DNA from: Pseudomonadota bacterium
GTDB taxonomy: Bacteria > Pseudomonadota > Gammaproteobacteria > Xanthomonadales > Xanthomonadaceae
DNA length: 5,790 nt
NCBI GenBank assembly: GCA_023423675.1
Contig: JAFAFD010000159.1
Span: forward strand, 1-5,790
Reading direction: 5' to 3'
Under the pieces are notes generated by a model, which saw nothing but the letters and a program-made list of their open reading frames with translations, did not search any database and was not told the DNA's origin. How positions within the stretch are numbered: the stretch's first letter is position 1; each line of letters begins with the position of its first letter. Below, piece after piece: positions 1 through 5,035 of the stretch. The position numbers and the translations under genes were made by a program.

Positions 1-115
1 CCCGCCCAGCCACGAGGGGCTGCGCCGTTCGCGGGCAACCCAACTGAACGATTTCATCTGCAACTGTCACCCGGATCGTGTCTAATATCGCTCCCCACCT
101 GCGGTCCCCACCCGA
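1..115. other. Region upstream of the yitT-like gene, no gene recognised
   Basis: I recognise no protein or RNA gene here. The reading frame of the yitT-like gene is closed by a TAA at 83-85 with no alternative start between that stop and the ATG at 116, so that gene cannot extend into this stretch. On the minus strand, the frame continuing from tag is still open here but resembles nothing. The only regulatory hint is a TAATAT box at 83-88. Confidence 0.5.
83..88 (+). promoter_or_regulatory. Possible -10 box for the yitT-like gene
   Basis: TAATAT stands out as an AT-rich hexamer in GC-rich DNA, 27 bases before the ATG at 116. A transcript starting about 7 bases after it would have a leader of about 20 bases. 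No convincing -35 hexamer lies 16-18 bases upstream, and no Shine-Dalgarno motif precedes the ATG. It is a weak call based on one hexamer and its position. Confidence 0.25.
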
Positions 116-823
116 ATGTCCCTCCAATCCCATGGCCCGGCGCCGTGCGACGACGCTGACGGCCACCTCGTCACCGCCGGTCCGCTGACCCCGCCCCCGG
201 ACAGCGCCGGCACCCCCGCCGACGAAAAAGCGCTGCGCCACTCGGTCGCCGAGGACGTGCAGGGCATGGTCCTGGCCACGCTGGTGGCCTCGCTGGGCCT
301 GGCCATCTTCGCCAAGGGCGGGCTGATGATCGGCGGCATGGCCGGCGCGGCCTTCCTGCTGCACTACGCCATAGGCTGGAACTTCGGCCTGGTGTTCGTG
401 CTGGTCAACCTGCCGTTCTACTGGGTGGCCGTGCGCCGCATGGGCTGGGAATTCACCCTCAAGACCTTCGCGGCGGTCACCGCCTGCGGCGTGCTGACCG
501 ACATCCTGCCGCGCTGGGCCGATTTCTCGCACATCGCGCCGCTGTACTCGGCGCTGGTCGGCGGCGCCCTGTCCGGCCTGGGCATCCTGTTCTTCATCCG
601 CCACCGCGCCAGCCTGGGCGGCATCGGCATCCTGGCGGTGTACCTGCAGCGCACCCGCGGCTGGAGCGCCGGCAAGGTGCAGATGTCCTTCGACGCCTGC
701 CTGATGGTGGCCGCGTTCTTCGTGCTGTCGCCGTCGAAGGTGATGTACTCGGCCATCGGCGCGGTGGTGCTCAGCTTGGTGCTGATGTTCAACCATCGCC
801 CCGGCCGTTACATGGGCGTCTGA
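116..823 (+). CDS. YitT family membrane protein, short form
   Basis: This encodes a 235-residue inner-membrane protein of the YitT (DUF161) family, whose transport or sensing role is not settled. Residues 1-47 are a hydrophilic, Pro/Ala/Asp-rich N-terminus. Hydrophobic segments follow at about 51-67, 72-87, 90-106, 114-131, 142-161, 193-206 and 210-225. The family's paired glycine motifs are visible as GGLMIGGMAG near residues 68-77 and SLGGIGILAVY near 166-176, the expected internal duplication. Canonical YitT proteins of about 280 residues carry a cytoplasmic DUF2179 domain at the C-terminus. This protein ends right after the last membrane segment (NHRPGRYMGV), so that domain is absent. ATG 116 is the only start before an in-frame TAA at 83-85, but it has no clear ribosome binding site, and a later start near the first membrane segment cannot be excluded. 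The gene is transcribed alone and converges on tag. Confidence 0.88.
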   Translation: MSLQSHGPAPCDDADGHLVTAGPLTPPPDSAGTPADEKALRHSVAEDVQGMVLATLVASLGLAIFAKGGLMIGGMAGAAFLLHYAIGWNFGLVFVLVNLPFYWVAVRRMGWEFTLKTFAAVTACGVLTDILPRWADFSHIAPLYSALVGGALSGLGILFFIRHRASLGGIGILAVYLQRTRGWSAGKVQMSFDACLMVAAFFVLSPSKVMYSAIGAVVLSLVLMFNHRPGRYMGV

Positions 824-1375
824 TCCTTCAACGGTAGTGCCGGCCTGCACCCATGGCGGGGCCAGCTTCAGCAGCTGCGCATGCACCGGGCAATCCTCGG
901 CATGCGCGCCGGGCAGGTAGCCCAGGCTCATCAGGAACTCGCCGGTGATCTCGCCGCCGGTGAAGCGGAACGTCTTCTTGAACAGCTTCACCCAGTCGGC
1001 CTTGTTGCGCGGGTGGTGCGCGTCCAGCCACGCGGCGAAGCTGCCATGGCTGGTCCGCAGCTGCTGGATCACCTGTGCGTTGTGGATGGCGGCCAGCACC
1101 TTCAGCCGGTTGCGGATGATGCCGGCGTCGGACAGCAGGCGCTCGATGTCCTGCTCGGCATAGGCCGCCACGCGGTCCACGTCGAAGCCATCGTAGGCCG
1201 CGCGGAAGCCCTCGCGCTTCTTCAGGATGGTCTCCCAGCTCAGCCCGGCCTGGTTGATTTCCAGCACCAGCCGCTCGAACAGCTCGCGCTCGTCGCGCTG
1301 CGGGAAGCCGTATTCATTGGCGTGGTAGAACTCATGCACCGGGTGGCCCGGGGCGATGCGGCAGTATCCGGACAA
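824..1375 (-). CDS. tag: DNA-3-methyladenine glycosylase I (Tag), natural stop codon not found
   Basis: This base-excision-repair enzyme removes 3-methyladenine from alkylated DNA. The product begins MSGYCRIAPGHP and holds the family's features in order. C5 and H18 pair with H158 and C162 (H-x3-C), matching the zinc ligands C4, H17, H175 and C179 of E. coli Tag. Y17, E39 and W47 match the E. coli 3-methyladenine pocket residues Y16, E38 and W46. QAGLSW (42-47), LKKREGFRAAYDGFD (51-65) and DAGIIRNRLKV (83-93) are typical family blocks. The start is TTG at 1375, supported by an AGGAGA site five bases upstream and by the homology beginning exactly there. The recognisable protein ends near residue 178. 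After it the frame (GTTVEGSDAHV...) has no stop: I read every codon down to position 2 and found none, because it runs codon-aligned antisense to the yitT-like gene. The lower coordinate given here is therefore only where the frame meets the yitT stop codon. A lost stop, a one-base frameshift or a sequencing error could explain this. Confidence 0.85.
834..845 (+). repeat. Possible half REP element with a GTAG head
   Basis: Twelve bases, GTAGTGCCGGCC, lie 11 bases after the yitT stop and inside the last codons of tag. They match, as I recall it, the GTAG head and left stem arm of the common Stenotrophomonas GTAG-type REP palindromes. The complementary right arm (GGCCGGCAC) that should follow within a few bases is missing, and tag-like coding sequence follows instead. 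This may be the remnant of a repeat that recombined at the convergent junction, or chance in GC-rich DNA. Confidence 0.35.
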
Positions 1376-1380
1376 GGTGT

Positions 1381-1386
1381 TCTCCT
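1381..1386 (-). promoter_or_regulatory. Ribosome binding site deciding the TTG start of tag
   Basis: On the minus strand AGGAGA is followed by a five-base spacer (ACACC) and then TTG at 1375-1373. No in-frame ATG offers a better start, and Tag homology begins at this codon. This is the clearest Shine-Dalgarno sequence in the window. Confidence 0.75.
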
Positions 1387-1402
1387 GGCGGGCGGGCGTC
1401 CC

Positions 1403-1408
1403 ATTATG
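1403..1408 (-). promoter_or_regulatory. Possible -10 box for tag
   Basis: CATAAT on the minus strand, one base from the TATAAT consensus, lies 27 bases upstream of the TTG start. It would give a leader of about 20 bases that contains the AGGAGA site. No good -35 hexamer is visible about 17 bases further upstream. Confidence 0.4.
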
Positions 1409-1441
1409 CGCGGCGTGCAGGCGCCGGAGGCGCCCACCGGC

Positions 1442-1447
1442 TAGAAT
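1442..1447 (+). promoter_or_regulatory. Possible -10 box for the yqgE-ruvX-pyrB unit, leaderless start
   Basis: TAGAAT ends six bases before the ATG of yqgE. With the usual 6-8 bases between the -10 box and the transcription start, transcription would begin at or next to the A of the start codon, giving a leaderless mRNA. This fits the absence of a Shine-Dalgarno motif: the only purine-rich run, GGAGG at 1426-1430, is 23 bases from the ATG and would lie upstream of the transcript start. No clear -35 element is seen. Confidence 0.4.
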
Positions 1448-1453
1448 GGCGCC

Positions 1454-2020
1454 ATGTCTGTAACGCCTACCTCCCTTGCCGATCACCTGCTCGTCGCGCT
1501 GCCGTCGCTGATCGACGCGACCTTTGCCCGCAGCGTCGCGCTGATCTGCCAGCACGACGAGAACGGGGCCATGGGCGTGCTGGTCAACCAGCCTTCCGAA
1601 TACACGCTGGGCGAGGTGCTTTCGCAGATGGACATCACCACCGGTGATGGTGAGCTGCAGGCGCGCGTGGTGCTCAACGGCGGTCCGGTGCATCCCGAGC
1701 GCGGTTTCGTCATCCACGACGACGCGCGCGACTGGGATTCCAGCCTGCGCGTGAGCGAGGGGCTGTACCTGACCACCTCGCGCGACATCCTCGAGGCGAT
1801 GGCCCGCGGTGAAGGCCCGGCCAATGCCGTGGTCACCCTGGGCTGTGCCGGCTGGGGGGCAGGGCAGCTGGAAAGCGAACTGGCCGAGAACAGCTGGCTG
1901 ACCGTGCCGGCCGATGCCGAGCTGGTGTTTCAGCTGCCGCTGGAGCAGCGCTGGCAGGGCGCGGCCGCGCGCATCGGCGTGGACCTGTTCCGGCTGACCG
2001 ATTACAGCGGCCATGTCTGA
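1454..2020 (+). CDS. yqgE: YqgE/AlgH family protein (UPF0301, DUF179)
   Basis: This 188-residue cytoplasmic protein is conserved in proteobacteria, and its molecular role is not firmly known. Family blocks are clear: [24 protein letters not shown] at about residues 24-47 (cited here only by position and pattern, arginine-serine-valine then the His-Asp-Glu-Asn-Gly turn), [13 protein letters not shown] at 76-88, [10 protein letters not shown] at 106-115, and the glycine-rich [11 protein letters not shown] at 130-140 followed by ENSWL. Its length agrees with the family, usually 185-190 residues. ATG 1454 is chosen because it is the first in-frame start and homology begins right after it. The preceding TAGAAT box suggests a leaderless message. 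Its last eight bases overlap the start of ruvX (ATGTCTGA), pointing to translational coupling and shared transcription with ruvX and pyrB, an order common in gammaproteobacteria. Confidence 0.93.
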   Translation: MSVTPTSLADHLLVALPSLIDATFARSVALICQHDENGAMGVLVNQPSEYTLGEVLSQMDITTGDGELQARVVLNGGPVHPERGFVIHDDARDWDSSLRVSEGLYLTTSRDILEAMARGEGPANAVVTLGCAGWGAGQLESELAENSWLTVPADAELVFQLPLEQRWQGAAARIGVDLFRLTDYSGHV

Positions 2021-2507
2021 GCCGTCCGCGCCCGCCCCGGTTCCTGCCGCCCCGGCCATCCGCCGCGATGGCACCGTGCTGGGGTTCGACGTGGGCTCGC
2101 GCCGTATCGGCGTGGCCATCGGCAGTGCCTTCGCTGCGCATGCGCGCGCGGTGGCCGTGGTCGATGTGCACGGCAACGGCCCGGACTGGGCCGCGATCGA
2201 GCGCCTGCTCAAGGAATGGAAGCCCGACGGCCTGGTGGTGGGCGATCCGCTCACCCTGGATGGCCAGGACCAGCCCAACCGCAAGCGCGCGCAGGGCTTC
2301 GCCCGCCAGCTGCGGGAACGCTTCAAGCTGCCGGTGGCGATGATCGACGAGCGTTCCAGCTCGGTCGAGGCCGCCCGCCGCTTCGCCGTCGAGCGCGCCG
2401 AAGGGCGCAAGCGCCGCCGTGATGCGGCCGCCCTCGATGCCGTGGCCGCGGCGGTGATCATCGACCGCTGGCTGTCGTCCCCCGACGACGCCACCCCCAT
2501 TCCCTGA
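2013..2507 (+). CDS. ruvX: RuvX/YqgF family RNase H-like nuclease (pre-16S rRNA 5'-end processing, Holliday junction resolvase-like)
   Basis: This 164-residue protein belongs to the YqgF/RuvX family with an RNase H-like fold. Members are linked to maturation of the 16S rRNA 5' end, and some cleave branched DNA. The core is visible: [15 protein letters not shown] at residues 23-37 with the first catalytic Asp at D26, [20 protein letters not shown] around 63-82, [10 protein letters not shown] at 111-120, and [13 protein letters not shown] at 141-153 with the C-terminal acidic residue D142. Compared with E. coli RuvX (138 residues), there is a Pro/Ala-rich N-terminal tail of about 20 residues. 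The position held by Leu in the E. coli VGLPLNMDG block is Asp here (VGDPLTLDG), and DERLSTVEA has become DERSSSVEA. All acidic catalytic positions remain. The start overlaps the yqgE stop and has no ribosome binding site of its own, so translation probably depends on yqgE. pyrB follows after 15 bases. Confidence 0.92.
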   Translation: MSEPSAPAPVPAAPAIRRDGTVLGFDVGSRRIGVAIGSAFAAHARAVAVVDVHGNGPDWAAIERLLKEWKPDGLVVGDPLTLDGQDQPNRKRAQGFARQLRERFKLPVAMIDERSSSVEAARRFAVERAEGRKRRRDAAALDAVAAAVIIDRWLSSPDDATPIP

Positions 2508-2522
2508 CTGCCGACTCCCGCC

Positions 2523-3473
2523 ATGACTGCCCAGCAACTCGATGCTTCCGGACGCCTGCGCCACCTGCTGACCCTTGAGGGCCTGCCGCGCGAAACCCTG
2601 ATCCAGCTGCTCGACCGGGCAGGGCAGATCCGCGATGCCGCCGTTGGCCGCGTCGGCAACAAGCGCCAGGTGCTGGCCGGCTCGGCGGTGTGCACGCTGT
2701 TCTTCGAACCCTCCACCCGCACCCGCAGCTCGTTCCAGCTGGCCGCCCAGCGCCTGGGCGCGGACGTGCTGAACTTCGATGCCTCCACCTCGTCGACGCG
2801 CAAGGGTGAAACCGCCTGCGACACGCTGAAGAACCTGGAAGCGATGGGCGTTCGCGGTTTCGTGGTGCGCCATCCCGATGACGGCGCGGTGGCCGCACTG
2901 GCCGCCGCGGCCGGCGAGGGCACCGCCCTGGTCAATGCCGGTGACGGCCGCAGCTCGCACCCGACCCAGGGCCTGCTGGACATGTTGACCCTGCGCCAGG
3001 CCAAGGGCCCGGATTTCTCCAAGCTGAAGGTCGTGATCGTCGGCGACGTGAAGCACTCGCGCGTGGCCCGCACCGACCTGCATGCACTGCGCACGCTGGG
3101 CGTGGGCGAGATCCGCGTGTGCGGTCCGCAGTCGCTGCTGCCCGACGACGAGACCCTGAAGGGCTGCGTGATCGGCGATGATTTCGACGCGATGCTGGAA
3201 GGCGTCGACGCGCTGATGATGCTGCGCCTGCAGCGCGAGCGCATGGAAGAGGGCCTGGTGCCGTCGCTGGAGCAGTACCACGCGCAGTACGGCCTGAACG
3301 CCGAACGCCTGGCCCGTGCCGGCAAGGATGCAGCGGTGCTGCACCCGGGCCCGATCAACCGCGGCGTGGAAGTGACCGACGAGGTGGCCGACGGCCCGCA
3401 GTCGTGGGTGCTGCGCCAGGTCGCCAACGGCGTCGCCGTGCGCATGGCCGTGCTGGAAACCCTTCTGGGCTGA
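2523..3473 (+). CDS. pyrB: Aspartate carbamoyltransferase, catalytic subunit
   Basis: This enzyme joins carbamoyl phosphate and aspartate to make N-carbamoyl-aspartate, the committed step of de novo pyrimidine synthesis in the cytoplasm. The 316-residue product has all hallmark sites in order: the carbamoyl-phosphate loop FFEPSTRTRSSFQ at 60-72 (S64-T-R-T-R68), the STRKGE loop with K94, R116 in VVRHPDD, HPTQGLLD at 146-153 (H146, Q149), the Arg of KHSRVAR (R180), the aspartate-binding LRLQRERM at 234-241, and HPGPINRGVE at 274-283. The length suits a catalytic chain of about 310 residues. No regulatory pyrI, pyrR or dihydroorotase-like partner is seen in the window. ATG 2523 lies 15 bases after the ruvX stop without a clear Shine-Dalgarno motif, so it is probably co-transcribed and perhaps coupled. 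I saw no leader or attenuator before it. REP palindromes begin about 25 bases after its stop and may protect or terminate the transcript. Confidence 0.96.
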   Translation: MTAQQLDASGRLRHLLTLEGLPRETLIQLLDRAGQIRDAAVGRVGNKRQVLAGSAVCTLFFEPSTRTRSSFQLAAQRLGADVLNFDASTSSTRKGETACDTLKNLEAMGVRGFVVRHPDDGAVAALAAAAGEGTALVNAGDGRSSHPTQGLLDMLTLRQAKGPDFSKLKVVIVGDVKHSRVARTDLHALRTLGVGEIRVCGPQSLLPDDETLKGCVIGDDFDAMLEGVDALMMLRLQRERMEEGLVPSLEQYHAQYGLNAERLARAGKDAAVLHPGPINRGVEVTDEVADGPQSWVLRQVANGVAVRMAVLETLLG

Positions 3474-3495
3474 TCGCCCGCTCGGGTGGGTGCCG

Positions 3496-3520
3496 GTGGG
3501 TGCCAACCTTTGCTTGGCAC
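3496..3520 (+). repeat. REP element 1, diverged copy
   Basis: A GTGG head at 3496-3499 is followed by a dyad whose outer arms GTGCCAA (3500-3506) and TTGGCAC (3514-3520) pair perfectly. Compared with REP 3, the sixth stem pair has changed from G-C to A-T on both sides, so pairing is kept, while the eighth pair is a C/C mismatch. A partial copy (GTGGGTGCC) precedes it at 3486-3494. Confidence 0.7.
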
Positions 3521-3544
3521 TGAACTGCCTGGATGGGTGCCTTG

Positions 3545-3569
3545 GTGGGTGCCGACCGTTGGCCGGCAC
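3545..3569 (+). repeat. REP element 2
   Basis: A GTGG head at 3545-3548 precedes arms GTGCCGACC (3549-3557) and GGCCGGCAC (3561-3569) around a GTT loop. Only one stem pair (A/C, the seventh) is mismatched. It lies 49 bases downstream of REP 1 in the same orientation. A partial copy (GGGTGCC) lies just before it at 3535-3541. Confidence 0.8.
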
Positions 3570-3599
3570 TGCACGGGTGGGCCTTGAACTGCTTTGGTG

Positions 3600-3624
3600 G
3601 TGGGTGCCGACCGTTGGTCGGCAC
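3600..3624 (+). repeat. REP element 3, perfect palindrome
   Basis: A GTGG head at 3600-3603 precedes arms GTGCCGACC (3604-3612) and GGTCGGCAC (3616-3624) that pair perfectly around GTT. It is 55 bases downstream of REP 2 in the same orientation. The 28 bases 3599-3626 recur exactly, in reverse complement, at 4181-4208 on the other side of the transposase gene. Confidence 0.85.
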
Positions 3625-3691
3625 TGCTCCTACCCGCATTGCAGTGGTTGTCTGATAGCAAAGGACCCTCAGCGCGCACACGCTTGTGTCC

Positions 3692-4180
3692 ATGAACCGC
3701 GCACGCCTGCGGCTTGGCCGCCATTCCCGTATCGGCCATTCCTACATCCTGACCACGGTCACCCACGGGCGTCGACGCTACTTCGATGATCCCAATGCCG
3801 CGCAGGTGGTGATGGACGTTCTCCATCGGATAGACACGGAAGGCCTGACGCAGTCGCTTGCCTACGTGGTCATGCCCGACCACATACATTGGCTCGTGGA
3901 GCTCCGCGCATTTTCGCTGGACTACATCATGCAGCGCTTCAAATCGAGCAGTGCATTGCAGGTCAACCGAATGCTCGGCCAGTCAGGAAGATTCTGGCAA
4001 TCGAGCTATCACGATCACGCAATCCGGTCTGATGAGTCGCTGTTTCGTCATGCGATGTACGTGTTCGGCAATCCGATCAGGGCGGGATTGACCACGCAGC
4101 TTGGCGAGTATTCCCATGCGTGGTGTCGATGGAACATGGATGGGACGCTCCGGTCATTGGATGATCCAGCATCGGTATGA
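3692..4180 (+). CDS. REP-associated tyrosine transposase (RAYT, IS200/IS605-like Y1 HUH family)
   Basis: RAYTs are small single-strand DNA nucleases of the Y1-HUH superfamily that nick and join REP hairpins and are thought to spread them. The 162-residue product has the family layout: LRLGRHSRIGHSYILTTVT at 6-24, the metal-binding HUH motif in VVMPDHIHWLVE (H64, H66), a basic region QRFKSSSALQVNRML at 81-95, FWQSSYHDHAIR at 101-112, and AMYVFGNPIRAGL at 121-133, whose Y123 is the probable catalytic tyrosine. The key residues are all present and the frame is intact, so it may be active. ATG 3692 is preferred, but GTG 3686 in the same frame is possible. Neither has a ribosome binding site, and a small hairpin (ACAC/GTGT, 3678-3689) covers the place where one would be. 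Codon use is less G/C-biased than in its neighbours, suggesting separate ancestry. Three direct REPs precede it and one inverted REP starts two bases after its stop. Confidence 0.92.
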   Translation: MNRARLRLGRHSRIGHSYILTTVTHGRRRYFDDPNAAQVVMDVLHRIDTEGLTQSLAYVVMPDHIHWLVELRAFSLDYIMQRFKSSSALQVNRMLGQSGRFWQSSYHDHAIRSDESLFRHAMYVFGNPIRAGLTTQLGEYSHAWCRWNMDGTLRSLDDPASV

Positions 4181-4182
4181 CA

Positions 4183-4207
4183 GTGCCGACCAACGGTCGG
4201 CACCCAC
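4183..4207 (-). repeat. REP element 4, inverted copy after the RAYT gene
   Basis: Arms GTGCCGACC (4183-4191) and GGTCGGCAC (4195-4203) form a perfect nine-pair stem around AAC, with CCAC at 4204-4207 as the GTGG head on the minus strand. It lies between the RAYT stop (4180) and the stop of the convergent TPR gene (4238), so its hairpin could end or stabilise both transcripts. There is no T-run typical of an intrinsic terminator. Confidence 0.85.
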
Positions 4208-4235
4208 CAACGGCCATGCCAGTCTGGGCTGGTCG

Positions 4236-4970
4236 TTACCGGGCTTCCATCGCGTCGATGTAGGCCAGCTCGTTCAACGACTTCGGGTCGTTCGGTTGAA
4301 TCTCCAGCACGTGCTCGAAGGTTGCGCGCGCTTTCTTCAACTCGCCCAGTTCGATCAGGGTGAAGCCGATACCCCGCAGTGCCACCGGCCGGCTCTTGAT
4401 CGATACGCTGTCGCGATCAATCAGCGCAAGCGCGCGCTCGTAGAAGTCCAGTGCTTCCTTCGGGCGCCGCAGCTGGATCAGCGCAACGCCCATTTCGTTG
4501 AAGCTTTCCGGATCAAGCGGCGCCAGTGCCATGGCTTCCTCCAGCACCACGATGGCATCCTCGAAACGGCGTTGCTCCACCCGGATGTACGCCAGCTGCT
4601 GGAGGGCCGAGGCACAGGTGATGTCCAGCCATTCGGTGGGCGTGCCGTCGCCGTGCTCGGCCACGTACTGCTCGTACTGCTGGCGCCTGCTGAAGGCGAG
4701 GGCGCGGCGCCCAGGCGTGTCGCGTTGTGTGCGGCAATACGCCAGCGGTGCCTGCAGCTGCTGTTCGGCCGCTTTCAGGTCGCCGCTCTGGGTGATGCGC
4801 GTGGCCGCGCTGACGTCGTCGCGCAGATGATGGCCCAGGCCACTGTCGACGTTCATTCGTGAGGGTTGCAGCGTGGTCAGCCGGAAGTCGGGTCCCGCTT
4901 CCTGTGCCTGCACCTGCGCACTACATGCCAGCAGCACACAAAGTGCTGCCTGCAGCATCCCTGCCTTCAT
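4236..4970 (-). CDS. Exported tetratricopeptide repeat protein
   Basis: The 244-residue product starts MKAGMLQAALCVLLACSAQVQAQE, read here as a signal sequence: a short basic start, a hydrophobic stretch, then either signal peptidase I cleavage after VQA (about residue 22) or lipid attachment at C16 (LLAC, an imperfect lipobox). The mature part has a variable region to about residue 115, then TPR units at about 120-153 (LAYIRVEQRRFEDAIVVLEE...), 154-187 (FNEMGVALIQLRRPKEALDFYERAL) and 196-229 (LRGIGFTLIELGELKKARATFEHVL), and the start of a fourth (LNELAYIDA). TPRs bind protein partners, which are unknown here. ATG 4970 is chosen because the signal sequence starts there and a GGGGCGGGA stretch precedes it. 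The frame is open further upstream to 5507, but that part is only the shadow of the hydrolase gene. It lies 65 bases downstream of the hydrolase and may share its transcript. Confidence 0.85.
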   Translation of the reverse strand: MKAGMLQAALCVLLACSAQVQAQEAGPDFRLTTLQPSRMNVDSGLGHHLRDDVSAATRITQSGDLKAAEQQLQAPLAYCRTQRDTPGRRALAFSRRQQYEQYVAEHGDGTPTEWLDITCASALQQLAYIRVEQRRFEDAIVVLEEAMALAPLDPESFNEMGVALIQLRRPKEALDFYERALALIDRDSVSIKSRPVALRGIGFTLIELGELKKARATFEHVLEIQPNDPKSLNELAYIDAMEAR

Positions 4971-5035
4971 CGTCCCGCCCCTGATGCGCCGCCACCGGCG
5001 CCGAGCCCGCAGCCTAGCAGTCCGTGGACCGGCCG

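Larger units (their letters stand above)
3496..4207. mobile_element. REP/RAYT module (REPtron-like)
   Basis: Three direct REPs, the RAYT gene and one inverted REP make up a module in which the transposase gene is flanked by oppositely oriented copies of its presumed target palindrome. The flanking copies REP 3 and REP 4 are identical over 28 bases. No terminal repeats of a classical insertion sequence and no target duplication were seen, which agrees with RAYTs being single-copy, domesticated relatives of IS200/IS605. The limits are those of the visible repeats. Partial GGGTGCC motifs extend the left edge to about 3484. Confidence 0.75.

Noticed and set aside
881..1444. Plus-strand open frame of 187 codons over tag
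   Set aside because: It is the complement of the tag coding sequence, which carries clear zinc-ligand and substrate-pocket residues. The plus-strand product has no recognisable domain.
2508..2522. Attenuator or PyrR-binding leader before pyrB
   Set aside because: Only 15 bases separate ruvX from pyrB, with no hairpin, leader peptide or T-run.
1833..3569. Minus-strand open frame of 578 codons antisense to yqgE, ruvX and pyrB
   Set aside because: Three well-recognised genes occupy the plus strand. The antisense product is low-complexity (His, Arg, Gln and Ala rich), matches no family I know, and is expected from the codon bias of GC-rich DNA.
3496..3624. CRISPR array
   Set aside because: The repeats are few, imperfect and palindromic with related linkers rather than unique spacers, and no cas gene is present. 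They are REP elements.
3490..3789. Plus-strand open frame of 99 codons between pyrB and the RAYT gene
   Set aside because: Most of it is translated REP repeats (repeated GCRPL/WVPT-type stretches) and it overlaps the RAYT start in another frame. It is a repeat artefact.
4101..4862. Plus-strand open frame of 253 codons opposite the TPR gene
   Set aside because: It begins inside the RAYT gene in another frame and runs antisense to an evident signal-peptide plus TPR protein.
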